Assembly (NCBI GenBank): GCA_013115135.1
Contig: JABANP010000258.1
Coordinates: 1-64,000, forward strand
Direction of reading: 5' to 3'
From: Perkinsus olseni
Taxonomy: Eukaryota; Perkinsozoa; Perkinsida; Perkinsidae
Length of the DNA stretch: 64,000 nucleotides
The position numbers were made by a program, and so were the translations under genes. How positions within the stretch are numbered: the stretch's first letter is position 1; each line of letters starts with the position of its first letter. Under the pieces are notes generated by a model. It was not told the origin of the DNA, made no database searches, and was given only the letters and a program-made list of their open reading frames with translations. Positions 46,645 through 57,869 of the stretch are shown here, piece after piece.

Positions 46645-46938
46645 GGAGGGCAATCGAGCATGTTTATTGTATTATTTATTCTTCCTGATAGCGTCGCGTT
46701 AGCTGTTTCTAGCGTCCGGCTTCTCACAATCACGGTGGTGGAGAGGGCGGCCCGCCCTGATCTCTTTCCACGCAGGCGCTCCCGCGCAGGTTCGTCCCCT
46801 TGCTGGTGCCTCTGCGACTATATCCTATCTCGCTTTTACAGGAAGGCAAATCGACGGTGATCCTGGATCAGAGTACCTCAGTCTGTTGACTTTCCTTCTT
46901 ATGGTAAGAGGTAGCTTCCCAAGCTAACCGCTGCACAG
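46645..46938. other. spacer with possible first exon(s) of NUF2
   Basis: Short plus-strand pieces with good acceptors (ttttacag near 46840) could hold the NUF2 start, but I could not define it. Confidence 0.35.
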
Positions 46939-49164
46939 ATAGTGGAGGTGCTCAAGGAGGACTTCGCCGTCATAGTCCCACCGAAGCTCAAGGTGGGAGT
47001 ACTAGCCTTCCCCTGCAGTCACCCCTACGGGGATGTCTCAGGCGTCTATCCTAGCCCTACAACCAGAAGACCTCAGCGCCTGCCCTGCTGAGGTGCTACG
47101 TGTGACCTTCGACGCCCTGCTTGTCGGTGCCTTGGACCTCACGGAAGAACAGCTGAAGTACAGGGGTCGAGGCGACGTGGTGCTGTGGTGATGATGGTCT
47201 TGATTCAGTGTGCCTTCCGAGTTCCTCGGGCAGCGGGCGGCGCATGAGAGTACCACTCCATCCATGCTCATGTCTCGGCAAGTTAAGTGGACCTACGTTT
47301 ACCTCCTCCGAGCTGCAGAGCATGTGGGCAGTACCCCAGCATTCATTGAGGGCCAGAGTCGACCTTAGATTCGCTCTGTCTGTCCTCCTGTCGCTATCAG
47401 CTCTGTCGTCTCGCCCTATGAGGATACCAAGCGAACGAGGATGCTTGTGTCGGCCCTTATCAACTACATAAGGTCAGCCAATCGCCCTCAGTGCGGTTCA
47501 CCTTGACTTGGGGGATTATCCCCACTGCACGCTTGCTATCCTAACGCTGAAGCTGCATCGAAGTGCAGCTGCTATTGATGTCGGAACTCAGCGGTTGTCT
47601 CGGGTAGAATGCCTCCACGCAGAGCCACGAGGGTCGAGGGGAGAGCTCGATGGTAAGGGCGGCTCAGGTATAAGTACATAGTACTGACGCAGCCTAAGAT
47701 CAGCAGTATAGAGCAGATGAGAGCGGATGAGGAGGATATGCTGATAGAAACGCAGGAGAAGGTTGAACGGAGCAGGCGTGCCTTGCTAGATGTAGTAGAT
47801 GAGGGTGCTATTGGACGGAGAGGCTAGGGCTGGTAGGTTGAGGCAACTCGGGAGAGGCTCAAGCCAGCCTTGACGAAAGTGAAGCACGATAGGAAAGTCC
47901 TGGATGAGGAACTTCGTAAGGCCGCCAGTTGGGTGGTAGGAGGAGGAGGGTCGTGTAGGCACCCTGGGGCAGACTAAGGAAGCGTTGACTACGTCTATTG
48001 AGGAGCATGAGAGGGTGAAGGCCGAACTGACTGCGGAGTCCAGTGAGAGACGACAGGTTATTGAAGCGAAGAAGGAGGAGCTGAAGCACGTAAGAGGCTC
48101 TCTCAGCGTAGTGGGCATCGGGAACGTCAGGTGACCAGCCTGGTGGTTGAGAACCCCGAAAAGGTCGTGGAGAAACATAAGAAGTCGGAGGAAAGAGAGG
48201 CGGCCCTGCGGAGAACGCTGGACGAGAAGCTGGCGTAGGGGTGGTCCTGCCTGGGCGACTGCTGGGTTCTCGACCGTGCCTTTGTGATGGTATTGGCATG
48301 TAGGAAGCTATCGGCGGCGAGGGAGAGAACAAGCGACTGGCGCGAGACGAACGGCAGGTTTGGGGGCTTGATGAAGAAGGCTCGGGGAATTCGGGCGGAT
48401 AGGGCGAAGATGGAAGAGGTAGGACTCGAATGTCGTAGGTTCGATTCCTGCCTGCCGTATTAGTGCTGCGTAATTGTTCACAAGCAGACGTTACGAACTC
48501 TGGAGGACAGGCGAACTAACGATGCTGATATCTCGGCAGTGATGAGGGACGCCGGGAAGTTGAAGGAGGAGGCGGCCCATCGAAGTGCGCCGAGGAATTC
48601 TCGCCGCGGGAGAGTCACTTCTCCTCCTGTTCAGTCGCGAAGCTGAATGCACAGCGGCAGGCATTCTCGGCCAAGGAAGCGGAGCCGAATCCTCAGCATG
48701 AGGCGCGCATGAACGAGTGAGCCTATCCAGCTCGCGTTTATGGCGGTCGGGAGTGGAGATTGTGCGGTTTCAGCCTGCTGTCACGAGTGTCAGAGCGGGA
48801 GAAGCGACTAGCGCGCGAAGCACAGGCCTGGAAGGCAGAGCTGAGTGAGCTGAATGGGAAGAAGAGAACGGCTGAGGAGCAGAGAAGGATGGCAGAGAAG
48901 CGGGCGAAGCATGACAGAGTGTAATTGGGGGCAGTGGCTCTGTTACTGCAATGTCACTGAGTTGACAGGACGAAGAGTTTTCTCGGCCGATTCATCTTTG
49001 CTCGAACAAATCTGAAAGACCGTGCGGCAAACCTTGACGATACGCTGGGCCAGTTCTCCTTATCTTTCAGTGCTAGGGCGAAGCTTGTGGAATTAGGGAA
49101 GAGATTCGTGGCTGAATTCACAGCGGCGCTGCCAGGGGAGGGTCAGACGGTATCCGCTCAATAG
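46939..49164 (+). CDS. NUF2: kinetochore protein NUF2
   Basis: NUF2 pairs with NDC80 in the NDC80 complex that attaches kinetochores to microtubules. The gene has many short exons. Recognised pieces are 46939-46992 (IVEVLKEDFAVIVPPKLK), about 47042-47163 (LQPEDLSACPAEVLRVTFDA, then LLVGALDLTEEQLKYR) and about 47398-47470 (SPYEDTKRTRMLVSALINYI), matching the NUF2 calponin-homology domain end (K-RT-FLS-IINFI). Coiled-coil exons follow through 47690-48900, with ISSIEQMRADEEDMLIETQE, ERLKPALTKVKHDRKVLDEE, LKEEAAHR and LAREAQAWKAELSELNGKK. The last exon (from about 49070) contains RAKLVELGKRFVAEFTAALP and ends at TAG 49162-49164. The start exon and several junctions are unresolved. The CH-domain piece before a long coiled coil is the main evidence. 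Confidence 0.72.
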
Positions 49165-49353
49165 TCGAGGGCTTCTACTCAACATGCATGGGACAATGAA
49201 TTAGCTGCAAGAAGGATGCAGCATTCCAATAATTTCCGACCCATAGGGATATCTTGGCTTGTGTTATCAGTGCAAGGAAAGGCGTTCCCATGGGAGGATT
49301 GCTGCGCCCTCTTCGACTGCGGCTGACTACGAATCCCTCGAAGTGCTTATCCA
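49165..49353. other. short intergenic spacer
   Basis: About 190 bases separating NUF2 and the helicase on the same strand. No feature is recognised beyond presumed UTR and promoter. Confidence 0.5.
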
Positions 49354-51721
49354 ATGTTTTGCGTCACGGTGCGAGGGTTTTCAACCGCTGCCGGTAACGT
49401 GGCATCACTGGACTCTATCGGGTTCTTGTCGCATAGCATGAAGAACGCCTTGCGGGCGATGGGATTTGCGGGCCTCACTCGCATTCAGGAGAAGTCCTTT
49501 GAACCTATCATCAAGTAAGATCTCCTTCTTCAGTGATTGGGCCGCTCGCGCTGTTGCGTGGTTTCTAGGATGTGGGGATATGTGGGACATAGGCGTATGT
49601 GGCCTTATATTGCGTCCATTGATTCGCACGCCAGCGCCACTATTTTGCGTGAGCAGCTCTCAAGCCGGTTTAGCTTAGTGGTAGAGCGTCAGTCTTGTAA
49701 ACTGAAGGTCGGCGGTTCGATCCCGCCATCCGGCTCGTTCGACTTTTGTTTGCTTTGTGGTCCCGCCATCCGGCTCGTTCGACTTTTGTTTGCTTTGTGT
49801 CAGGGGGCAATCTTTCATTGGTCGGGCCCGGACCGGTACCGGCAAGACTCTTGCGTACTTGCTGCCAATAACGGAACGGTTGCGAAACGAACGCTTCTCC
49901 GGTCCAGGAGCAGCTCTCGTTGTACTTCCATCCAGGGAACTGAGTCGGCAAGTACTGGGAATCATCTATCGAGATTTGAGCAGTCACCGCCTAGCCTGCC
50001 AGGTAGCATCGGTTCTGTTGTCCCTAATACCCCAGGCTACAGTCGTTTTGGCAACTGGAGGACACGGCAATATGAAAGCTCTCGTGAGAGAGATCGAGAA
50101 TAGCAACCCCGAGGTCATGAGTGATGAATGAGTTCGTAGCGGCTACTGCTCGTCAAGGAATAGCAACTTGCCGCCATCGGTCCATCCCACTGACAGATTG
50201 TTATCGGGACTCCTGGCCGTATAGTGCAGCTGATAACGAACGGAGCGATACCAGTGGGGAAAATACGGATAGTGGTACTTGACGAAGCTGACGCTATGCT
50301 TAAAGGTGGGCATGGATTACGTGCCATGGAACTGCAACACCCTGTGGGGAGGAAGTCCGTATCAGATGGAACCAAAACTAACGCTCACGTGGAGTCGCTG
50401 CTGGCTCAAGTGAAGCCGTTCTCTCCGCAAACTGTGGTATTCTCGGCCTCGATGTCCGACGCTGTAGTTAGTAAGGTAACGGAGATGGGTGGAACAAACC
50501 CAGCTAAGGTGGACCTGGTCGCCAGTGGTTTCAGTAAGGCGGGCGGTGCCCCATGCATGAGAGCTGTTCGTCGTCCACCTCCGCTCTTAGGGGATCTGAG
50601 GTGTCTGATCCTTTTGGCGCCGAGTCTCGGACTGCCATTCTGCCTCAGGTTACCGCCAGCCGGCCACCGTTCGATCGACAACTCACAGGATGATCCGGCT
50701 TCCTGAGCGCGCTAACCTAACTCGGTATCGCGGGCTGTGTCATGTCCTTAGGGGACTCGCAGCGGACAGCCAAGCACTCATATTCGCGAATACCACCAAA
50801 GAGGCCCTGGCCGTCGCCAGGCACCCAGCTGTCGAAGCGCTCGGTGTTAAGCCTTTGCACTCGGATATGCCACAGAGTCAGCGTGACTGGTTGCTGAACT
50901 CCTTCCGCGGTAGACGAATACGTTTCCTGGTCACTACCGATTTGCTCAGCCGTGGAATTGACCTGCCTGGCCTTCAGTACGTCATCCTCTTCCGGCCACC
51001 CGAGGATCCTACGGGGTATATACACAGAGCTGGGAGAACCGGGAAGGGCCGGCGAGGGGGTGAGGTCATCACCTTGTATGACAAAGGGGACTGGCCGATG
51101 ATGCAAAAAATCATGGAAGCGACTAAGCAGAACTTCGAGAACAGCAGCCTCCCTACTGAAGAGGAGTTAAGATCGCACGCTTACGCGGCCGTCGCGACTG
51201 AGATATTATCGGTACCGTCCAGCTCCTGGAAGTGCCTTGAAGATATCGCTAGAGAATTGGTGACTGAAGGGAAGGCGAGAGAAGTCCTAGCAAGAGTCGT
51301 ATCGCTGTTGAACACTGACGCTCAGCTGCAGCCGAAGAAGAGTAGAGTCTCGCTGTATTCTGGGGTGCCCGACTTCACAGCAGTCCTGATCTCTGATTTT
51401 GATCATACGCTGTATCCATCGGTCGATGCCCTCCAATCTCGCGTACCGTGTCCGCTGGAGAGAGTGAGGAAAGCCGAGGCGGGCTGGGTGGCCGATGTCC
51501 CGAACGCCAGTGTCGATTACTTGCTCAAGTCTGGCGCTGTGGAGGTTAATATTCTGGATCGAGTCCCCAAGACCTTCGACGCAGAGAAGACGAAGAAGGC
51601 GAGAGGGAGAGGAGTACCGTGGCGGCATGCACGGGAGCTGACGAAATTGAGGGCTGCGAAAGCCCGGCATAAGCGAGAGGCTCGGAAAAGTGCACTGCGA
51701 GAGGGTATGCGGATGTCATGA
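49354..51721 (+). CDS. DEAD-box ATP-dependent RNA helicase, possibly organellar
   Basis: Four exons join in phase: 49354-49514, 49804-50113, 50197-50533 and 50649-51721 (about 625 residues). The N-terminus MFCVTVRGFSTAAGN resembles a mitochondrial presequence. Motifs in order are Q-motif region GFAGLTRIQEKSF, I ARTGTGKT, Ia PSRELS, Ib GTPGR, II VLDEAD, III SAS (for SAT), IV ALIFANT, V TTDLLSRGIDLPGL and VI HRAGRTGKGRRGG. The C-terminal region (LARVVSLLN, then SGVPDFTAVLISDFDHT) recalls the GUCT domain of DDX21/DDX50 helicases and bacterial CsdA-like proteins, and a basic tail follows. The junction NPE/IVIGTPGR fixes exon 3. Intron 1 contains a same-strand tRNA-Thr. No frame break is needed. 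Confidence 0.9.
49664..49735 (+). tRNA. tRNA-Thr (UGU anticodon), nested in helicase intron 1
   Basis: GCCGGTT pairs with ATCCGGC in the acceptor stem with one T-T mismatch at pair 6. The D arm is GCTTAGTGGTAGAGC. The anticodon stem TCAGT/ACTGA encloses CTTGTAA with anticodon TGT. The T arm is GGCGG-TTCGATC-CCGCC. The total is 72 bases, no intron. It lies within the 289-base first intron (49515-49803) of the DEAD-box helicase on the same strand, so Pol III and Pol II transcription overlap. Its 3' end is duplicated downstream. Confidence 0.93.
49721..49799 (+). repeat. 40-bp tandem duplication of tRNA-Thr 3' end and flank
   Basis: The segment from TCCCGCCATCCGGCTCG through a TTTTGTTTGCTTTGTG flank occurs twice with a period of 40 bases (49721-49759 and 49761-49799), nearly identical. 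The second copy abuts the intron acceptor (gtcag at 49799-49803). It duplicates the tRNA 3' strand and its downstream flank but not the 5' half. Confidence 0.92.
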
Positions 51722-52391
51722 CGTTTCTGTGAGCGGCTTCGCTGGTTGCGTTGCTGTGATTCCGAATCATACCGCTCCTGTCCCTAAAACAGTGCAGCTT
51801 CAAGCAAACAAATGATGACTCATTCGTTAGTCGCCTGTAGAGACGTACCGTGGTTCTACCCTCACAGCCTTGTGGTAGTGGAGCCGACAGTTTGCCGCTC
51901 CTGCCTCCCTTGATCGCACGCTAGTTCCCAGTCTCCTAAGCCCAACGTCACCATGTCCTTGATAAAGGGCGGAGCTCGCTTCAGGTTTTATACGGTAGGC
52001 CCCCTGTAATAATCTTGTAGGAGCTTCTCTCGAGTCAATTAAATTCCGTGGAGTGCTGTTGGTTGTCTCCACGCCGAGTTGACGACTCAATCCGGGACAA
52101 CTTTCTCGTTAGCGAATTTTGTGTCGCTGCCCTCTGCAAGATCGTGTTTATTCTAGCCACCAAGGAGCGGTCCAGTTACTGTGCTCGCAATACGGCCGGA
52201 ATGCTGTTGTGATTGGTTGATCGACCCGGTCATGAGAACTGCTATCATCTCACCTCAGAGCTTCATCAGGGACGTGAGAGTGCTCAGTTAGCTTATGACC
52301 AGAGCGAAAGTTGAGTGTAGCGATTAAGAAATGGTATATGGTTCGAATGAGAACATGGCATCTAAGCAGATCGTTCAAACTTCATTGGTCA
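51722..52391. other. intergenic, no recognisable gene
   Basis: Nothing supportable between the helicase and the first glutathione transferase gene. Confidence 0.5.
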
Positions 52392-53643
52392 ATGTCTAGC
52401 CTTCTGAAACTCCACTATTTCGACTTAGCTGCTAGAGCTGAACCGATTCGTCTATCATTCGCCATTCAAGGTGAGTAAATCGTGCGACAGTCGTGGTCCG
52501 CTTGTGGGTGCCTCATTGAACTTGTGAGGAGTCGTAGGTATCCCTTTTATCGATCACCGCATCTCGAGGGATGAGTGGGCGAAGAACCTCAAGCCAAACC
52601 ATGTGTTTCCGCTTGACCAGCTACCCGTGTTAGAGTTCCCCGATGGGAAAATGGCTGTCCAGAGCTACGCCATTCTGAGATACGTGGCTTCCGTAAGCGT
52701 ACCTTTTGTTATTTCTCTTCGGCTTCTTGAGTGGGGCCTAGGATGTGTCGAGTCTTTTCATTCATTTCAGCTGCGCCCTTCGTATGGTCTGTACCCTGAT
52801 GACCCTCTGGAGAGACTACGCGTGGATCAGCTGATGGAAACTTTCGCAGATATCAGAGAGAAGACGAGGGTTGTTAATGTCATGCAGGACAGCCCTGCAA
52901 AAGAAGCGGCGAGGGAGGTAAGGCGCTTCCTATTGCTGATATCGTGTGGTTCCTGGTCGCTTGTGAGAGTGCATGTCGGGCTCGAGTTTTTCTGTCGTCG
53001 TATGGGAATGCAGAATCATATTATATCAATTGATTTCATCATCTTCATCATATTTATCTCGCTATTGTTCTTCACTGCTCAGGAACTCTTTAAAAACCAT
53101 TTACCCGTTCTATTTCGACAGAGTGGAACACATGATCGGTAAGAACAAGTACTCAGCTGGAGACCACCTTACAATTTCCGATCTGGTAAGAATCTGACCT
53201 CATTAGAGCCTCTATGAGCCTGTATTCCTCGCCGAAATCACCTGAGCTCCGGCGATGCCGCGATTGATCAGCATCTTCGAGCAATGATCGCTTGTGATTT
53301 TTCGAACTTTGTTATTCGGTGTCGTTTTCAGGTTATCGATTCAGTATTTTACTGGATGTTTAACGTCATACAACTAAACATCCAGCCATCTATTTTGGCA
53401 TCTTATGCGAAGATACGGAGAATCCAAGAATTGGTGGCGTCCAACTCTGCGGTGCAGCTCTGGCGCGAAAAGCGCGAAGTGAAGTCGCTCCCCGCTGTTG
53501 CCGAGAGCGTGGCTCATCGAATAGACCGTGTATACAACAGAATACTTTTAGTTTCATCTGGGTTTCTACCAGTAGTTTGCTGTTGTCGGGTTGTCAGTGA
53601 TTGGGGGGCGAGAGCTGTTCGAGCGCCGGCGGAACTCCCATAG
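52392..53643 (+). CDS. glutathione S-transferase, sigma-like, copy 1
   Basis: Cytosolic GSTs conjugate glutathione to electrophiles; sigma members can also be prostaglandin synthases. Five exons: 52392-52470, 52538-52692, 52771-52917, 53083-53185 and 53333-53643. The N-terminal thioredoxin-like domain has LKLHYFDLAARAEPIRLSF with the catalytic-type Tyr, QLPVLEFPDG and the glutathione-binding VQSYAILRYVAS. The helical domain starts LRPSYGLYP. Exon 4 is 103 bases where the homologous exons of copies 2 and 4 are 102, because of one extra base at CCC 53104-53106 (family HLPFYFDR). The C-terminus runs about 38 residues past the REKREVK end shared by the other copies, so the ancestral stop may be lost. 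Confidence 0.88.
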
Positions 53644-54316
53644 TGCAACAGTGCGTCTTCATCTTGAGCGCACGGTTATCCCATAGAAGTCGATGTCATT
53701 TTTTGAGCTTCGGAATGAATGCTACGATGGAACTTAGGAGAAGCGCATAGGAAAGTTTACAATAGGCAGTAAAATAGTAACGGCGAGTGACTCCCTTTCG
53801 TCAAGAGCTGTTAGCTGAGGTTACACGGGGTGTCTGCATCAGCGCATAGCTGGCCGCATCAGTACACCATAATGCCGTGGATTAGCCGCGAGAGATGACG
53901 ATAAAGTTCATCGTCTGAACTGAAGTTTATCGGATGAACTTCAGTTCGCACCCCTCTTTAACGTGACCCCGTCGGTGAGGTTGCAGTTCCTCACGGCGCT
54001 GATTTGCGTCCCCCGAGGAAGCTCCATGATAAGTTACCCTTCCTGGAAGAGGCTCCATGATACGCTCTTCGGTTCAACTCGATTTGCGATCCCTGACGGG
54101 GGAGGATACGTGGCCTAACATTAGCCGCCGCCATGCCATACGCACTCTCCCTATGTGCGGTGGTGCGCTCTGTGTTACGCCACTGCGAAACGCCTTGTGC
54201 GACTCGTGGGTGTCACAACAGGGCTAGCGATAAGTCCGCTGCAGCTTGAGCATGTAACATTAACCGCGAGTCGGTTACCGTGGTGTTCTACAGTTTCTTT
54301 CACTGTATACCCCTCA
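53644..54316. other. intergenic spacer with hairpin
   Basis: No gene is recognised. The spacer contains the inverted repeat at 53917-53947 and otherwise appears unique. Confidence 0.5.
53917..53947. repeat. perfect 11-bp inverted repeat, 9-base loop
   Basis: GAACTGAAGTT (53917-53927), loop TATCGGATG, AACTTCAGTTC (53937-53947). An overlapping smaller inverted repeat, AGTTCA/TGAACT, lies at about 53905-53921, so alternative hairpins can form. It sits about 370 bases upstream of GST copy 2. Confidence 0.85.
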
Positions 54317-55270
54317 ATGGCTGAGTACAAGCTTCATTATTTCGACGCTCCTGGTGCCGCCGAGCCCATTAGGATTGCATTTGCCGTGTCAGGTGGTTTT
54401 GATGTCTTGGATCCGTACGTTGCTCCTGCCTCGTAAATACTCGATGTAGCATGATGTCACGCATACGTCTCAATGTGACTTCATAAGTAGTTGATAAGTA
54501 GCGGCTGATGTTCTTCAGGTATTCCTTTCGACGATTGTCGAATTCCTTTCGCTGAGTTTCCTGCTAAGAAGGCCGAGTTCCCTCTCGGGCAAGTTCCCGT
54601 CTTAGAGCTCAAGGATGGCACCATGATTACCCAGGGATTCGCTATTCTTCGTTACGTTGGATCTGTAAGTCGTCGTTGGTGTTGTTTTTTTTCGTCGCAA
54701 GTGACCTTCTCTCCCAGTTAAATCCTTCTGTCGGCCTTTACCCCCAGTCCGATTTGATGAAGCGCCTTCGTATTGACGAGCTTATGGATATGGTCAAGGA
54801 CATCCAAGTCAAGACAGCTGCTTCCATGAAGATGAGCGAGGAGATGAAGATGCAAACTCGCAAGGTGGTCCACTTTTGTGGTATGATTGCTCGGCCAAGT
54901 TGAGCCGTGATTATTCGCAGGCCCTCGCCGAAGAAGAGATTCCGTTCGTGTTCAGCAAGGTGAACGAAATGTTTGGTGATAAGAAGTTCGCTACTGGTGA
55001 TAAGATGACCATTGTCGACCTGGTAAGTGTCCGGGTTCCTTTTCCTCTTGCAGTGCGGATGTGACGCAGTCTGCGTCACGCAGATCGGTCATCGGCCGTC
55101 TTCAGTTACTGACCAACATGATGGAGGTTTTCACCAGCGGCTATATTGATGGTTACCCAACAACCCTTTGCGATGCCTACACAAATTTGAAACGTATCCA
55201 GTCAAACGTACACGCCGACCCCAGGGTTACCGCATGGAGGGAGAAGCGGGAGGTCAGCGCCAGCTCTTAG
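54317..55270 (+). CDS. glutathione S-transferase, sigma-like, copy 2
   Basis: Five exons with intron positions identical to copy 1: 54317-54392, 54519-54664, 54718-54864, 54921-55022 and 55106-55270, all GT-AG and in phase. The protein is about 210 residues. It begins MAEYKLHYFDAPGAAEPIRI, has QVPVLELKDG and MITQGFAILRYVGS (Gly-Phe in place of the Ser at the glutathione gamma-Glu site), a helical domain from LNPSVGLYP and ends WREKREVSASS. Three residues are missing in exon 2 relative to the other copies. This is the only copy of the four without a frame break. The altered glutathione-site residue may change activity. Confidence 0.93.
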
Positions 55271-55796
55271 ATTGCCACCTCGCAGTCCCTGCGGTAGTCG
55301 AGTCGAGTAAGTCGACGAAGGTTTTGGTATTCTTTTGATCATGTGTGATTTTCTCTATCCAAGTTCTGTTGTGTTTTCCATGGGGGCCTTTGCTGCAAAG
55401 CTAGAACGCACAGGCGGCTCCACAATTGGGCTGCTCCGCTTGGCGGCAGTGGCAGACTGCTACTGGCAGTGTGTGAGAGCGATTATGTTTGACTCATTGG
55501 TTATAGGTGTTCACATTGTGTATATTGCTTCAGTGAAGCAGCGAATCTCGACATGTCGTTTTAGGCCTTCTCGGAACGTTTGTATTTTCTGTTACCACTG
55601 CGAAGCTGCGAGAGCTGCTAGACCGACTGTTCGCTTTACATTGCAAATCGTGCTTGAGCAAGCTCAGTATCTCGTCTGGGTAACCTTTGTGTGACTCACT
55701 AAGTGTGAGGTTGAACTTTTTGAAAGTTTTTGTTCACGGATATATAATTTCTGCACACCTCTCTCGTAGGCTTTCACCCATCCAGCTATCCGGCAA
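55271..55796. other. intergenic spacer
   Basis: An open stretch at 55335-55694 is Cys/Val-rich with no known domain. No gene is supported. Confidence 0.45.
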
Positions 55797-56664
55797 ATGG
55801 TTCTCAAACTACACTACTTCGACATCGCTGGTGTGGCTGAGGCCTGCCGTCTAGCCTTTGCAATCTCAGGCGAGCCTTCGCTTTGGTACACTATAAACCT
55901 GATGAGGTTCCATGCAGGCATCGCATTCGAGGATGTCCGTATCAAGCCTGCTGACTGGCCGGCCAAGAAGGAGGCGAATGTCTATCCAATGAACCAGCTG
56001 CCTGTGTTAGAGTTTGAGGATGGCACCATGGTCTGTCAGTCTAGCGCGATCCTGCGCTATGTTGCATCGGTGAGGAGAATCCAGGGCAATGACTTTCTTC
56101 TCACCCCTCGTTTCTTTGCTTAGCTCAATCCTTCGGCTAACCTTTACCCTGCGGATAATCGAGAGAGGCTCCGCGTGGACGAGATGCTAGGCATAGTTGC
56201 CGACGTACGAGCTAAGATCGGAGCGACTATATACATGACCGATGAGTCTCAGAAGGAAGCTGCTCGCAAGGTGATGCGAATGGCTTGTTATTACTTTCGT
56301 CTTGCTAGAGCAGTGGCTTCATGCCTAGGTCCTGGCGGAGGACACACTCCATTTCTACCTGGCAAGGATCGAGAAGATCATAGATGGTCACAAGTTTCTC
56401 CGTTGGGGACAATCTGACCATCGCTGACTTGGTAGGTGCACTGAGAAATCCTGGAGTCTTATGAGCCTGCTCCCTCCACTCCACGTACTCCTATTTCAGG
56501 AATTGGTCGGAGTGTTGGAGTGGTTGGCTTCGGGAGTCCTCTCTGGGATCCCCATTGATAAAGTCGACGGTTATCCCCGTCTATCGAAGCTTCGAGGCCT
56601 CGTTGGAGAGAATCCAGCTGTCTCCCTATGGAGGGAAAAACGCGAGATAAAAACCCAGAACTAA
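55797..56664 (+). CDS. glutathione S-transferase, sigma-like, copy 3
   Basis: Exons are 55797-55869, 55918-56069, 56124-56270, 56329-56431 and 56500-56664. It begins MVLKLHYFDIAGVAEACRL (Cys replaces Pro of the usual EPIRL) and has QLPVLEFEDG and CQSSAILRYVAS. The helical domain starts LNPSANLYPADNRERL, and the protein ends WREKREIKTQN. Intron 1 starts GC, not GT (ISG/gcgagc), and ends cag. It is 48 bases with no stop, so it could equally be read through as a 16-residue insertion. Exon 4 is 103 bases with one extra base at TTT 56395-56397 (family HKFSVGDNLT). Copies 3 and 4 are each other's closest relatives. Confidence 0.87.
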
Positions 56665-57869
56665 GACAATCAATGGTCGTTAACTTTAATTATTCCTCTT
56701 TCCTGCATCCGAGTCGGGAAGTTCTTCTGTTCTCTTGACAAGGACGATTCCTGTGAGCTATTCCCGTTGTTGAGTTTTGTAGAAGAGGATCTATCGCCAA
56801 CAATAGCCCAGTGGATGCATTTTCTCCGGTGCTCGAAAGTGGAAGAGTTTCCGGTTGGATTGCGAGTGGAAACACTGTGACTCTATATACCTCCACCCGA
56901 GGTTCAGCGTTTGTTGCTATCAAGGCGGGCTTTCCTGTCATGAGGTCAGCACGGTGATTCTACAGCGTGTGCGCCTGCGTGCTGCTGTGCACGCAAACGC
57001 ATGATGAGCTCAACGGGCTATGTCGCCACCAATACACGGTACTTGCGTACAAACTGACGAACCAATCCGCAGAGTAACGCAAGACTCCAACAGCGGGGCG
57101 AATGGGTAGTCGCACGTGAACCGGAGTGAGAGCCTGTCACTGACCAGCCAGGTAGAGGGGCTCCTCGGAGGGAGCCGACGTACTCCACGAGGGGAGCGAG
57201 AAACTCCACGAAGGGAGCTGGGACTCCGCGATGGGAGTTGGGTCTCCATTAGGGGAGAAGGAAAAAAAATAAGCACGCTAGGGGCCAGTTCAGCCACTAG
57301 CGTCTCGGCGTGGTCTTCGCGTGAGGTCGCCGTCGCGCGCCCAGCTAGGGGCCTGAAACCGTTGTGCCGGAACGCAGCTGAGATCCGCGCCGTGCGCGGG
57401 CCCAGGACTAAGCCCCTGCACTAGTTTCACCCTCGTCGAACCCTACGGGTTTAACTCTACAGAATGTCGCATCGCATGATGTATTTCGGCCTCTGGGCGG
57501 AGCTCAGGCGAGCGCCCTTGTCGCGACGCGGTCCCTCACAGCCGAGCGAAGTACCATGCTGAATCTAAGTTTAACCGGCAGCTCTCAAGTTGATCTTAAC
57601 TGAGATCGTCCGATCCGGTCAGATCGCTTCCAGATGAGAAGTTCTCGCCACGCCCGTTCTGTGAAACAAACGGTTTGTTGCAAACCAAACGCAACACGAA
57701 TAAAATACAGTTATCTGGGAAAACCTCTCCCTTTCTCCGGGAACTTCCTCCCAGGAAGGTGAAGAGTTGTACGCGGGAGTGAAGAATCGGTGAAGTCCAT
57801 AGCCGGGATGGCATTCTTGGTACGGAATTGGATTCCTCGTAGTTCGCTGCTTTTGGGCTTCAACTACTC
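56665..57869. other. intergenic spacer with short imperfect repeats
   Basis: No gene is supported. Around 57155-57265 there are four imperfect units of roughly 20-24 bases built on GGGAGC/T...ACTCC(A/G)CGA. The remainder shows nothing recognisable. Confidence 0.45.

Noticed and set aside
48351..48459. A full tRNA gene with an internal intron
   Set aside because: ACGGCAG at 48351 can pair with CTGCCGT at 48452, but there is no D arm in between; treated as a 3'-half relic with a chance acceptor match.
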